NCBI GenBank assembly: GCA_949358305.1
Contig: OX442322.1
Coordinates: 2,914,001-2,978,000, forward strand
Source: Strigamia acuminata
Taxonomy: Eukaryota; Arthropoda; Chilopoda; Geophilomorpha; Linotaeniidae
Length of the DNA: 64,000 bases
Reading direction: 5' to 3'
Every line of letters begins with the position of its first letter. Positions within the stretch are counted from its first letter, which is position 1. A program made the translations under genes and the position numbers. Below the pieces are notes generated by a model, which worked only from the letters and a program-made list of their open reading frames with translations, was not told the DNA's origin and made no database searches. Shown piece by piece: positions 22,560 through 34,700 of the stretch.

Positions 22560-24663
22560 AAAAATTAAATATTTATGTAAAATGATAATTTTACCGCGTG
22601 GTCAGGCCTAAAAAACCTATCACGAGAAGTTGTAAATCTTGCCCGAACTTGTCGCTGTTACGTCCGCCCGTGTAACGTCGTTTTGCCGTCGTCAATCCGA
22701 GAAACCACGTGGTTGGGCCTAGCACGGAAAGTTCAAACATTTTTTTTTTGAAGGGAATTCAGATATGAATTCTATTTTATCGGTTGTTTTAATTAAACAA
22801 CCAACAACGTTTAATTCTACTTGAGATTTCAAGTTAAACCTAACTTTATTTGTCAAAATGAAAAAGAAAAATTGATCTTTTTCGAAGGAATAAAAGATAT
22901 TTTATTTCGAAAGTGTTTATTGTATTTACATACCAGGTTTTACATTAAAATGTTTAAACTTGATGGTTTTAAAGTCTTGAAATCTATAAGTCCTCGAATG
23001 GAATCCCGTTCTAATTTAGCGAAGACATTTCGTACTATTGTGTTGCCTAGCAACGGTGTTCCGCCGGGAAGCCACCGAAGGCTTATAATTAAGTTTCCCG
23101 TGGAAATAAGTTTCAATCGAAATTTATTTGTCTCTGAATGTGTTTATTTTGTTCTTGTGATTAAAATCACAAACAAAGGTATTTCCTTTTATCTTTATTT
23201 GTAATTTCCCGTTGAAAATTCGAATTCACTGTAAAATGATTATTTTACCACGTGGCGAGGCCTAAAAATCTCACCACGGAATGTTTGAATTCTAATCCGA
23301 GCTTATCGTTGTTTTGTCCGATCACGGAACGTCTAAATCGTCGCCGTTATGATCGAATGCGTGGTCAGACTTAAACGAGAAAGTTTAATTTTCCCAAAAG
23401 AATTCGAGTTCGAATTTAAAGTAAGTTTCGTACGAAATTTTCTATTTCTGAAGTATTCAATTCTATTCTTGTGATTAAAATCATAAGAACGATTAGTGTA
23501 TTCACTTTTACTTTAATTTTCTGTAGAAAATTTGACATTTGCGTAAAATGATTATTTTACCACGTGGGGAGGCTTAAAAAGTCTACCACGGAAAATTGGA
23601 ATTTTTAGTCCGAACTTGCTAAATGTTTAGTTCGCCCGCGGAACGTCGTATCGCCGTATCGTCGTCGTCGATTCGATAGCACGCGGTCAGGCTTAAACGA
23701 AGATTCAACCCCGAAGGAATTCGAATTCTAATTCCAAATTTATCGGTTGTTTTTACATAAAATAGCCTAAACCACTAAATTTCGTTTGAAATTTTAAACT
23801 AAAGTTAAAAAACTTATCAGTATTTTAAACCTAATTTTATTTTGAAAAAATAAAAACAAGACAAGTTGTTAAAGTTAAAAGAATAGGTTTATTCGTGTTA
23901 AAAGTTTATTTACAAAATAGACGCATACCTGATTACCTTTACATTTGTATTGGTACGATCAAACTGTGATTTTAAAATGTCAAGTCCGATTTTAAAAGAA
24001 TGAAAAATCGTTCGAATGTCGATTCCGACGAAGCCATCTCGCAGCTGTGTTGCCTAGCAACAGAAGCGCGGAGTTTTACTGGGAAGCCGCCAAGTTACCA
24101 GGCGTGCTTTCCTAAATTGTTGCCTAACAATTCAGTCATCGTGAATTCGGTTTATTTGACTAAATAAATCTAGATTTACATAAAAATAAGAGTAATATTT
24201 ATTTCGGTTTATTAAAATAAATCGAATGATACGATTAACTGGAAAAAATTTCAGTTGAAATTTGTCCAATACTTACCTTAATCTTGTAATTAACAGTACA
24301 AGAAAGAACGTTGCATTCTTTTTAATTCTAATTTTCTAAGAGAAAATAGTAAAATTTGCAAATTACAAAATCGAACGGTTTTGGTGCGGAAAAGGAATAA
24401 AACTTTATTCTTCATTCTCGAAATAAAGGATGGAATTTCCAGGATATTTTTCATTACAACTATTTTTTCATTTGAAAAAATGGATTTTACGGTGAAATGG
24501 TAAATTTACCACGTGGTAAGGTGTGAAAATCTGACCACCGGGGGATGAAGATTAAGCTGACTTGGATACGTTCGTGTCCGCCCCCGATTCTTCGATGCAC
24601 CATAGTTTCGATCGAACACGTGGAAAAAACGACTTGGCGACCTTCGAAAGAATTCGATTGCAA
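22560..24663 (+). repeat. Repetitive non-coding leader of Gypsy-3
   Basis: Diverged modules recur: AAAATGATTATTTTACCACGTGG followed by an AGGCCTAAAAA-like stretch (near 22580, 23233, 23545 and 24492), a half-module with GTGGTCAGGCTTAAACG, and TTGCCTAGCAACGG...GGGAAGCC (23043 and 24044). No coding potential is seen. The same modules continue to the right of Gypsy-1 (TTAGCAACGG...GGAAAGCTGCC at about 62632), which confirms that Gypsy-1 inserted into this leader. Confidence 0.7.
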
Positions 24664-24667
24664 CGTC
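24664..24667. repeat. Gypsy-1 target-site duplication (left)
   Basis: CGTC here is repeated at 62219-62222 at the other end. A 4-bp duplication is usual for many arthropod Gypsy elements. Confidence 0.85.
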
Positions 24668-26203
24668 TGTGACGATTGACTTTGCGAGATAAAATTGCTA
24701 GAAAATTAGAGCAAGAACTTGTGTGAAAGTGTAAAATACGGAGGCTTGTGATTTCTCAAATCATATGACATTTTATTCCGGTTTGAACTTATATAAATAC
24801 TAGACCGACAAATGGTCGAAACTCTGCAAGTTAAACTATACAATTGGTCGGCGAAAGCCCTATAATAATATCACTTGCGGTTTTCAGTCGAACAAATAAG
24901 AATATGTAACGGTCTTATTGTTAGGACGTAAAAGATGTCATCTTAGTCTGGTTTTTTGTGGTTCCTGGGCTAGTTCTGAAAGGTGTGTAATGGTTATACT
25001 TAGAATTATATCCGAGAGGTGCGGTTGACTTTTCTGCAGTCGTCACACTTACAATTATTATTTGGATAATAATTGCAAAGCGCGGTCATAAATATGACGA
25101 AACAATTGGAATAAATACTCATGTAGATTCAATAGAATTTAGCATGGTATTATATTCGTGACGTGAAATATATAACTGTGAAAACGAAAGATAAATTAAA
25201 ATAGCGCCGAGCTATTTTTGCCCCAAGTGCAATCAACATCAAAATAATAATTAGATGTTCCATCGTCCAACAACGAATTGAATCAGCAGTTTCTCGCAGG
25301 AAAGGTTATCCATTATCGGGAAATTACTCCGCTCGGTTCTGGCGGGCGGGAGAATAACCGGGAAATTACTCCGCTCGGTTATCCTGATAATGCGTCTGTG
25401 AAATAATAAATACTCCACTCTAGATACTACATTACCAATGTGTCTGTGAATTTTACTCCACTCTAGATTCTACATTCTACAACGGGATGTTGGCATGAAG
25501 CGGAGGGAGTGCGTCTGTGGGTTGTACCCCACTCTAGAATCTACACTTAAATGCAAGTAAACTTACGATTTCTACAACGGAATGTTGGCATGAAGAGGCG
25601 GGCAGTGTGTCTGTGAGTCTTCTACTCACTCTAGATGCTTACACTAAATAACTAGTATTCTACAACGGACTGTTGGATCGACGTGAAGTATAATTAGCGC
25701 TCAAGTAACAAGTAACAAAACAGAAAACAGGACAAGAGCGAGATATTTCCGGTTTACACGGAATATATACTCGTACTGGACAATAGGCTAATCATTGATC
25801 CAATGGGATCACTGGTCACCTAAATCCTTCCAATCCTAGGCTCTAGGAAGTGGATAGCCAGGACATAGTCTTCTACTAGGTCCGTCCTAAGAACTGGATA
25901 CACAGGATACATTCCGGATTAAGTCCCTGACTATAATCCGTAATGGGATTCCATTCACAGGTGTGAAGCTTATACATAATTCAATAGAATTAGGTAGTAA
26001 ACCGGATAAGACAACATTTAAAACATATTTAACATGTTTTAATAACTGTAAACTAAAGTGAATTCAATATATAAATAATAATTTATATATTAAATCACTT
26101 AAAAAATGATCAAAAATCAAAATTACTGCTAACACGAGAACGCCATCTATTGACGAAATAATCGTCCTTAACTAGCAAAGTGTATGACAGTGTAACCGTC
26201 ACA
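24668..26203 (-). repeat. Gypsy-1 3' LTR
   Basis: 1536 bp, TGTGACG...CGTCACA, near-identical to 60683-62218. Inside are four short repeats of the type GTCTGTG...CTCCACTCTAGAT...CTACA and two copies of GGAAATTACTCCGCTCGGTT. Confidence 0.93.
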
Positions 26204-26818
26204 AGTCCCCCTTAAATATATGTCAATACTTGTATTTACATACTATTTACTGATATACCTGGAGATTTACGGTTTATACTGGCATCAATCGTATCTGGAA
26301 TTCTGCCTTTGGTGAGTAAACTTACTTTATATCAAGATATAAATAAATTTTGACTCTAAGTTCAAAATGCTTCAAAGATTTATTAATATTTTAAGAAAAT
26401 AAACGATTATTCACTTTGCGTAAAAATAAACTTAAATCTAACAGATTTCTTTCACTTACAGAGAGGACTTATCTCCACAATAGAAATTCTTCACAAACAA
26501 CACCAAAATTGTAATAACAGAATTAACAACATTTGACTCTTTAGCTTCACAATAAATAATTTTGACTTAAAAAAATGAAATTATTGCAAAAAATAAATAC
26601 GTTATAAATCTTAAGAAATAACAATTAAAATTTAGTATTCTGTATCACCGAACACACTAGACTCAAAAAAAATGTTATAAAAGGTTATAAAATTCTCATT
26701 GTTATTAAATGAACACAACATCCGCTCAAACTTTGTATGAAAATACCGAGATAGATTCGTTACTTTGGTTCGAAGAGATATGGAGAAAGTAACTGATCCC
26801 CATATCTGAACATTACTT
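26204..26818 (-). other. Gypsy-1 polypurine tract and 3' untranslated region
   Basis: The minus strand reads TTTAAGGGGGACT at 26204-26216, directly before the 3' LTR: the polypurine tract. The rest, to the stop of ORF3, is AT-rich with no coding signal. Confidence 0.65.
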
Positions 26819-28525
26819 TTAATCCAACTCGGTGTCTTCCGCAAATTCCTTGACTACGGATGCGAAAACGGCAGGGGAGGTAGATGCAGCAATGGAAACT
26901 ATCGCTTCAAGTGTAGTTTCCATCAAAACTTCTGGAGCGACTTCAGCGACCACGTCCGTGATTACCTCATCCACTATTGTGGGAAGAACTTCGGCAACCA
27001 TCGTCGGAACGGCTTCTGAGGCGATATTAACCCGGGTCGGAGGAATATCTACCTGAATCGGTGGGGTGGCTACATCCTGACCAGGTGGGGATGCCATAAG
27101 AGCATCACGCACGACGATGGGTTGCTCTGAAAAGAGCAAATGGTGGTCGGGTAAACCCGAGTGCCAATTGTTGTCAATTGCCGGACATTCAGCTGAAATT
27201 TGGTTCAGGAGCCGACACCACACAAACGAGCGCATTTGAAACGACTCAACTCGACTAGGATGAAAAATCCATTGCATGATCGCCAAGGGTATTGAGTAAT
27301 CTGGGGTGGAGCCATTTTTTAGTGCCAGACAAACTCGTTTTGCTGATTCCAATAAACCGGGAAAATGGTGGCTAACCTCCGCCTTTGCCTTTTCGATCCC
27401 TACCAAGTTAGTTGGTGGCATGAACGGTGATATCATAAGAATGACCGGCTCTGGCGTAGGAGTGCGGGGGCGCGGAGGCGACACATCGAAATTTGGATCA
27501 TACACAATATCGGTGCTCGGGGGCTCACTGGACATGGTACAGGAATCCAAGGTCAAATTATCCCAAGTTGAAACTTGAGGTAGCGAAGAAGTCGACGGCT
27601 CTTCTTTGATCAAACAGGAATCCGATAGGATTTTTACTTGGGTTGAGCTCTTCTGAGGTGCTACAACCCCTCCATGGGGTGTATTCTCCCTCGACATGGT
27701 AGCCGGATCCTCGTGTATTGCGATTTCTGGCCCCTTATGAATTAAACCGCAATTACGACAAGTTGCCCAGTTTCGCGCAGTAGGAGTTGTGAGACCTTTA
27801 ACTACATATGGTTCTATGTCTACATTCCATAACTTGTTTAATGCTAAACGTTTCGACCCGTGACAATTTACGCATACGACTGCATGCACACCACTCATCA
27901 ATGAAGAGAGCCACCCGCAACCTGCACATAAAGGGCAGAACCCAGTTTTTGCGTTTGGGGGAATCAAAGTTCCTAAGGCGGCGGTATCCAGATCTCTGAA
28001 TACAATCTCCTTACGGGCTTTCCTATACAAGGGCAAATTCATCTCACTTATGGATTGGGAACCTCCTCGTGTGAGAGCTTCAGCAGACGAGTTGATGGTG
28101 GAACCTGTTTTCTTAACAATGGCCTGACTACTCTGGTTAGGACGTTGTTGCTTGCCCTTATTCGTTTGGCGTCCTTGAGGTCGTTGAGATGTATTTCCTT
28201 GTTGGAAGTTGTCTCGACGGCCCTGGCGAGAGTTAGATCGAGATCGTTGTATTTCGTCTGACTGATCCCAGGTTTGATCGTCCGAATGAACGTACGCGAC
28301 TGTTCGTTGATTACGACCAGAGTTTCTGGGTGCTGGGGTTTGCACGTCAATTCCCATGGCATCGAGGATTTCCGGAGGTACAACTCCTGGATTATCACGT
28401 GCCCTATTTGCCACAATTTCGGGATTTGAGGAAGTGTTGACGAAACGGTAATCAGTTTCCTCCTCTTCTTCGTCAGTATCCCAGTGTACATACTGGCGTT
28501 TAGGTGCCTTTCCTTTCCGACTCAT
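26819..28525 (-). CDS. Gypsy-1 ORF3, cysteine-rich zinc-binding-like protein
   Basis: An intact 568-codon frame with an ATG at 28525 in the position where env lies in infectious Gypsy elements. It has no signal peptide, transmembrane segment or furin site, so it is not an envelope. The N-terminus is acidic (DTDEEEEETDY), followed by an Arg/Ser/Gln-rich region. Residues about 195-280 form a Cys cluster: CPLCAGCGW, CVNCHGSKR and CRNCGLIH, fitting two or more zinc sites. The rest is Pro/Thr-rich with an Ala/Val-rich C-terminal tail. I recognise no family. A nucleic-acid-binding accessory role is a guess based on the zinc motifs and basic region. Confidence 0.7.
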   Translation of the reverse strand: MSRKGKAPKRQYVHWDTDEEEEETDYRFVNTSSNPEIVANRARDNPGVVPPEILDAMGIDVQTPAPRNSGRNQRTVAYVHSDDQTWDQSDEIQRSRSNSRQGRRDNFQQGNTSQRPQGRQTNKGKQQRPNQSSQAIVKKTGSTINSSAEALTRGGSQSISEMNLPLYRKARKEIVFRDLDTAALGTLIPPNAKTGFCPLCAGCGWLSSLMSGVHAVVCVNCHGSKRLALNKLWNVDIEPYVVKGLTTPTARNWATCRNCGLIHKGPEIAIHEDPATMSRENTPHGGVVAPQKSSTQVKILSDSCLIKEEPSTSSLPQVSTWDNLTLDSCTMSSEPPSTDIVYDPNFDVSPPRPRTPTPEPVILMISPFMPPTNLVGIEKAKAEVSHHFPGLLESAKRVCLALKNGSTPDYSIPLAIMQWIFHPSRVESFQMRSFVWCRLLNQISAECPAIDNNWHSGLPDHHLLFSEQPIVVRDALMASPPGQDVATPPIQVDIPPTRVNIASEAVPTMVAEVLPTIVDEVITDVVAEVAPEVLMETTLEAIVSIAASTSPAVFASVVKEFAEDTELD

Positions 28526-29665
28526 GATATCTGTTATATTAAAATTTAAAGAAATTTAATATTCACTTAAACTTTCCAAAAAAAAATACATGGTTCTAAA
28601 ATAAATATCCTATCGAATATTAAATTTAGAACCAATTCGTCAGTTGAAATTGATATGATAAAGCGGAATTTTTAATTGCTGAAATAATTTCGTTCAACAA
28701 AAGAATTTCATCAACAGAAATATATTCAACCATGGTTATTTTCATAAAATAAACGTGGTTTCTTCGTTTTCCGCAGTTTGGGAAATAAATAACCATCCAG
28801 GCAAGTTTTCTTAACAACTTGCCATCTGGTGGTGAAATTTGAAAGTACCACGTGTCAATATAGCACGTGTAAATTCATAATTTCGGAAATTAACTGGATT
28901 TTTTTCTTAATTAGACTCTATCAGACAATCTTTGATTTTAATAAATCATAATATAACTTACTGACTGAAAGAATCTCGATTCGATAGTTGAAACCCTTCC
29001 TTCGTGAGGTCGAAGTTGGTTCGTAGCGAAGGTTGACTCCTTAATATCTAAAGATATATTTGGGATAAATCTTCGCTAGGTCTTTTAACATGAACATAAT
29101 TTATATAAAAATGTTTACTGTTGATATACTGGAAAACAACGAACGTTCCTTGGCGGTTGAGCGAGATACTAACTTCGGTGCGAATTGGAAAAAACACAGT
29201 CGGTGTATTCGGTAGTGGGTCGCTCGTGGGAACTGATGATATTGAATAAATCAAATCAATATCCACCAGGTATAATGTGTATTGCATTTTGTAACTCACC
29301 GAAAGTTGAATTTTGAGGTCAAAAACGCAGAAAATATTCCAAGTGTATCATTCTCGGTTAACATTGAACTTAGCGGATAAGTGAGAAAATACTCTCCAAC
29401 GGGGGGTTAGGGGAGTTTCGAGGGGTAATCTGATTGGCTCTTAATTACTCATCTCGAAGTTTCTACTAACCCCTAAGGGGGACACGGATTCAAGTTAATG
29501 TTTACACGTAGACTAATTTAAATACAATCAGATCGTGCAGAAATAACTCAAACAATTGTTAAATTTTATCCACATTCGCAATAAAATTTAACAATCTTTC
29601 TGAATATATTAGAAATAAATGAATAAAGTTTTTTTACTAAAATTATTCTTCTGATTTATCATGTT
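28526..29665. other. Gypsy-1 spacer between integrase and ORF3
   Basis: 1.1 kb without a supported gene. It holds an imperfect inverted pair, AACGGGGGGTTAGGGG near 29399 and CTAACCCCTAAGGGGG near 29467. The second also resembles a polypurine tract and could be an internal one. A promoter or splice acceptor for ORF3 may lie here but none is evident. Confidence 0.4.
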
Positions 29666-30874
29666 TTAACCCAATTTGACATGTTTTAAACAATTTATTA
29701 ATTGTACAAAATCATTCACGTATTTCGGGTTCGGTTTGGGTTTACGCTTAGACTGTCGAACGGGAGACGGAAATCTTTTCCTCTTTTTAGTTGACGTTTG
29801 AGGATTCTCGCCTTCTTTAGAAGGGATTGGAGGAGTTTCTTCCTCTTTTTCCTCATCTAAATCTTCGGATTCATCTAACACTTCGGTTTCCATGGATACA
29901 GGTTCATTTATCAATTTCGTAGAATTAATAACTTGGCTTGTCATCCAGTCTGGAGTCGGATGCGTTTCGTTAGTACCAACTTTCTGATCTAATGTCCATT
30001 CCTCAATCGGGTAACTTGGGATATAAGGCATTAAATCCTGAATGTTGATCGCTTGGGCCTTCGTGTTATCGGAAAGCTTCCGTAACTCGTAGGAACCTCC
30101 GCCTAGAACTCTCGTAATTTCCCAAGGTCCATCGCGTTTCTCAGCGAATCCTGCTGAAATCCCTTTATCCTTATTTGATAAAATATGTGTGGCTTTCCAC
30201 ACGAGATCTCCTTTAGCAAATTGGCAAATATAATATTTGTCTTTGTGTAACCGATCGTGCTTCTCATAATTCGACTGAATTTTTCGATGCATCTCGCTGT
30301 GAGCACGTCTAATTACATCTAAAATACTATATACGTAGGCTTCGGGATTTTCTTTGTCAAATTTGATGGCGTGTTTGGTAATACGCGGATCAAATGGCAA
30401 AGGAACACTTCTTCCCGTGTTTAAAATCATCAGTGAATAATTCGTTGCTTCGCTTTTGGCTGTTCGCATCGCAAAAGCAAAAGAATTTAAAAACTTTGGC
30501 CAGTGTGAGTGAATATCTGAGTATAAAGCTAACATCATTTTCAAAGTTCTGTTGGCACGCTCTGTAATGTTCGCAGCAGCGTGGTAAGGGCTGATGTGGG
30601 CTATATCAATATAATTTCTTCGGCAGAACTCATTGAAAATAGTTGAGACGAATTGTTTGCCATTGTCGGAGATTATCTTTTTGGGATATCCCCACCGGTG
30701 GAAAACTTCGCTCATTTTATTAACGACGCATTCACTTGATGCTGTCGCCAAGGGAAAAACCTCAATCCACTTCGTACAATTATCAATGATTACTAAAATC
30801 CATTTTAATTGAGAACGACCGGCTGGTTTTGGTCCCATCAGATCAATACTCACTGTTTCCCACGGATTGGTCAT
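29666..30874 (-). pseudogene. pol: Gypsy-1 integrase, core and C-terminal part
   Basis: Holds the integrase catalytic Asp (VSIDLMGPKPAG), second Asp (KKIISDNGKQF) and Glu (ANITERANRTL), then a basic C-terminal domain with KGDLVWKATHILS and the GPY/F-like KRDGPWEI, and an acidic then Lys-rich tail. It is the 3' continuation of the frame broken by the Polinton at the GGTCAT duplication; MT-NPWETVSID joins across the site in frame. Confidence 0.88.
30869..30874. repeat. Polinton target-site duplication (left)
   Basis: GGTCAT here is repeated at 54721-54726. Six-base duplications are characteristic of Polinton/Maverick integration. Confidence 0.93.
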
Positions 30875-31117
30875 TGTTGTAGTAAAAACTAGGGGACTGG
30901 ATCCCATAGGATCCCATGTTAAACTTCATTTCTACTCCACAACCGACATTTGAAATATATTTTGGCATTCGAATATTTTAGCCGTAAAAGCGTCGGGCTA
31001 ACCTAACCTAAGCTAAGCTAACCTAACCTTTAACCTCTCGCGATGTAAAGGTAAAAGGTTAGCTGTAAAAGTGTCGGGCTAATCTAACCTAAGCTAACCT
31101 AACCTCTTACCTCTTAC
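30875..31117 (+). repeat. Polinton left terminal inverted repeat
   Basis: Starts TGTTGTAGTAAAAACTAGGG and is a near-perfect inverse of 54478-54720. It contains two runs of pentamers of the CCTAA/GCTAA type (31008-31030 and 31077-31110). Confidence 0.95.
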
Positions 31118-31294
31118 AGTTAGGTTTAGGTTAGCCAGTGCCATCTACTATCAAAATCGGCAACCAAAAGTCCCAAATTTGGCCCGAGGGCCAAATGGTC
31201 AAAATGGTGGCCGTTTGGTTACGGGCTTGACCAGGTGGTCAAATTTCATTAGGATAGGTCCAAAAAATGGTTGTGTGTATGAACCGGTCAGGTG

Positions 31295-31780
31295 TCATGT
31301 TCCCAGGCAATGACTCGGATGGGTTTCAGGAGCATAAACAAAACGATGTTCACCCTTCAAAATTTTTTTCACGAGTGAAGAGAGATTTAATTGCGTGACG
31401 TTATAAGGTTCCAAAACCGGTTCCAACTGGTTTTGAAGAGACTTTTCTAGAATGCTCCGTTTTGTGGTTCTTCGAAGCAAAATAGAAAAATCGAGCGTGG
31501 AAACAGTAGCCCTTTCGATTGTAGGGAGGGGGAGGAACTGATTTATGTGGGGTTCGTTGCTCTTTATATACTATTTTGAGCCGGAAGTAGGTAAAACAGG
31601 AAGTGAGTACCACCAACTTCCGGTTTGGAACATTCTAGAACATTTTAGAAGCTTCTTTTGTACGTCACACTTCCGGTTTAAAACAGTATATAAAGAGCAA
31701 CGAACCCCATCATAAATCAGTTCCTCTCCCTCCTTACGATCGAAAGGGCTACTGTTTCCACGCAAAAATTTCCAATTTTT
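31295..31780. promoter_or_regulatory. Divergent promoter module, copy 1 (upstream of polB)
   Basis: An inverted-repeat region with two outward core promoters. Plus strand: TATATAAAG at 31687-31695 and initiator TCAGTT at 31717-31722, about 32 bp apart. Minus strand: TATATAAAG at 31570-31562 and TCAGTT at 31541-31536. Both are followed by a shared leader (CTCCCTCC, CGATCGAAAGGGCTACTG, TTTCCACGC). The plus side drives polB at 31861; the minus side reads toward the TIR with no clear gene. Confidence 0.75.
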
Positions 31781-34700
31781 TTCCTTAAAGAAATTTTTCT
31801 TAAAACGAACCAGTTTGTTTCAATTTCGAAAATTTTTTTTTATATATAAAAAAGGACATAATGAATCAATTTAAGATCAACCATTGCACGGCATTTTTGA
31901 AGAAGAAGAGAGAAGAAGGAAGTCTATCTAAAGACTTTAAATTAAACCACATTAGCCTGGATGCTCTTCAGAAGAAATGTGCCAAATTCGTAGACTATAA
32001 GAAGGTAGTGTCTAATCACTACAAACTGTTATCTTCTATTTTCGACGGCCATTCGCGAACATACTCCGTCGTGTTCGACGAAACACTTACTTCCATTGAA
32101 GCTGTTATGACGTCAGCTGCCCGAAACATGCAATTATTGGCGTCGGAAATAGCAACTGATATGCACTCGTGCAAATTAAGGGTTGTATTGATATGCAGGT
32201 ATAGTCACTCAACGAAACCGAAGCCCTGTTACTTTACCTTGACGGCAGGGCCATACGTCATGTTTGGAAACGCCATCGACGAGATCATCGGTTTGGCCAC
32301 GACTCGCCTGGTCGAGAAGAACGTTGAATTTGAAGAGAAATATGACTATTTCAGCTTCGTAAACGTGGAGTCAATTAAAGTCGACGTGGATGTATTAAAC
32401 CAGAAAGGCGCCCAAACCTCAACGATACCGATGATTGATTCGAGCGCGGGTTTGCCGTCCGATGTTCGAAATAAGAAGGCAGTATTGACCTTCGTGATGG
32501 ACGTGCGTAAATCTTTCGTGTGGGCCGTGCTCGCAGTCTTACACCCTACGGCTACTCATGCCGAACGCGTAACGAACTACACGAAGTACGAGCACGAATT
32601 AAACTTGCAAGGCTTAGAATTCCCGTTGTCTTTCAGAAACGTAGAAAAATTCCAGTCGCTGAACCCCGATATCGAAATAAATATTTATTTTGGCGTCGGC
32701 GATCGCGTGGATAGATGCGTTAGCGTACACCGAAACCGGAAACATCACGTTGATCTATTCTTCTACGGCAACAATCGCTACAGACTGCTGAGGAATGCAA
32801 AACGATTGCTGGGATATTTTCCGTGTCATTACTGCGATAACCAATTCAAGAGCTGCGCGGCTAGAGACAAACACCTGACGATATTTCACTCCGTTGCGGA
32901 AGAATCGTCTTATCGGGAACTGGACGAATGTCTGCGCAGAAAAAAGGCCGTCGTAAATGTCCAGAACTCGGACCAGAAAAGCTTCTTGTGGGCCGTGTTG
33001 TCTGCCTTGTATCCGACGCCCGACAATGTTTGCAGAGCGGCTTATTACGAACAGTTTATGGACAAACTCGTCCTCGAAGGGCTCGTTTTTCCCGTCGGTC
33101 CGAGAGAAGTCTTAATATTTGAACGTAAAAACACCGATCTCAATATTAACATTTTCGAGCTGGTGACCAAGTCGAAGATCGTGCCGATCAAAGTCGATGT
33201 TCTCACAAAACGTTCGACAACGATAAACTTACTGAAGAACCAAAATCACTACATGTGGATTAAGGATTTTTCTCGACTAATGAGCACGACTGATCACAAC
33301 AAACGACATTACTGCCCGAATTGCATGAACGGTTATTGGAGCGCCACCGTACTCGCAAAACACAAACGTTTCTGCGGGAAGAACGAAGCCTGCGACACCA
33401 AATGTCCGCAAGCTGGAACCGTCTGCACGTTTAAAAGCGAGAAGAAAAAATATCCTTTACCGTACGTTTGCTACGCCGATTTCGAGGCGTTTTTGGTGCC
33501 CGACGAGGAGAACGAACACACGTTGCATTCGGTCACCATTAATTCCCACGAGCCCTGCGGATACGGGTTTAAAATAGTTTGCACGGAGAACGAAGCTTTT
33601 TCCAGGCCGTTACGGCTGTACAGAGGGCCGAACGTCGTCGATCATTTTTTGCAATCGTTGCGCGAGGAAATTAAAGCCGTGGTTCGGCAATTTTCCGAAT
33701 TGGAAGCGCGATTCGATCCCGAGACGATGACTCCGTTTCATTGGAACGCCTACAGGAATGCAACAACGTGTTTCTTATGCGGCGGCGTGTTCACCAAAGA
33801 AAAAGGCTGGACCATTTCACCGGTGAGTATCGCGGGGCCGCGCACGCCAAATGCAACCTCAACTACCATTGGCGGAAATCCGTGCCTATAATTTTCCACA
33901 ATGGAAAAAAGTACGATTTCCATCTGATATTCCCACATTTGACCCGCGCGTCAGAAAAAGTGACCATAATTGCCGAAAACACCGAACTGTACAAATCTTT
34001 CACGCTGAGAATCGATACCGGCGATGTTCCAGAAGTGCACCGTTACGTAACCCTGAAATTTATGGACTCGTTTCTTTTCCTTTCGAGCAGTTTAGCCAAT
34101 TTGGCCAAAAGTTTAGACGAGTCGCAGTTCGTTGTTTTTCGAAGCGAGTTCGAGGGCGAGGCAATCGAGCTTCTGTTGAGAAAAGGAGTCTACCCTTACA
34201 CGTACATGACCGACACGTCTAAATTTGAAGAAGATCAACTGCCGGCGATAGAAAAATTCGAAGACATAACCATAGATGACTACCATTACGCCCAGTTAGT
34301 GTGGAATAAATTCGGTCTTCAAAACTTGGGCCAATATCACGATTTATATTTGAAGACCGACACGCTACTTTTGTCAGACATATTCGAACAATTTCGGAAA
34401 ATGTGCTTAAAACATTATAAGCTTGACCCTTGTCACTATATAACGTTTCCCAGTCTGACGTCGCGCTGCTCTTCAGCGATGTAAAGCTAGAGCTCATGTC
34501 CGACCCCGAAATGTACGTGTTCATCGAAAGAGGCATAAGAGGCGGGGTTGCCACGATCAGCCAACGCTATGCCAAAGCTAACAATCCTCTCCTGGCATCG
34601 GGATATGACCCAGAGAAACCAGAGAGTTACATCGTCTACCTCGATGCCAACTCCATGTACTCCTGGGCAATGAGCAAACCGCTGCCCATCGGCAAGTTTG

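Noticed and set aside
26819-28525. Envelope gene of an endogenous retrovirus
   Set aside because: No signal peptide, cleavage site, fusion peptide or transmembrane helix; cysteine motifs are of zinc-binding type.
31008-31110. A genuine internal telomere array
   Set aside because: Only a few imperfect CCTAA/GCTAA pentamers, present identically in both Polinton TIRs, so they belong to the transposon.
31295-31480. A short leftward gene (61 codons) in the divergent promoter, also open in the copy at 41.9 kb
   Set aside because: Both copies are nearly identical non-coding promoter duplicates; there is no independent evidence of coding.
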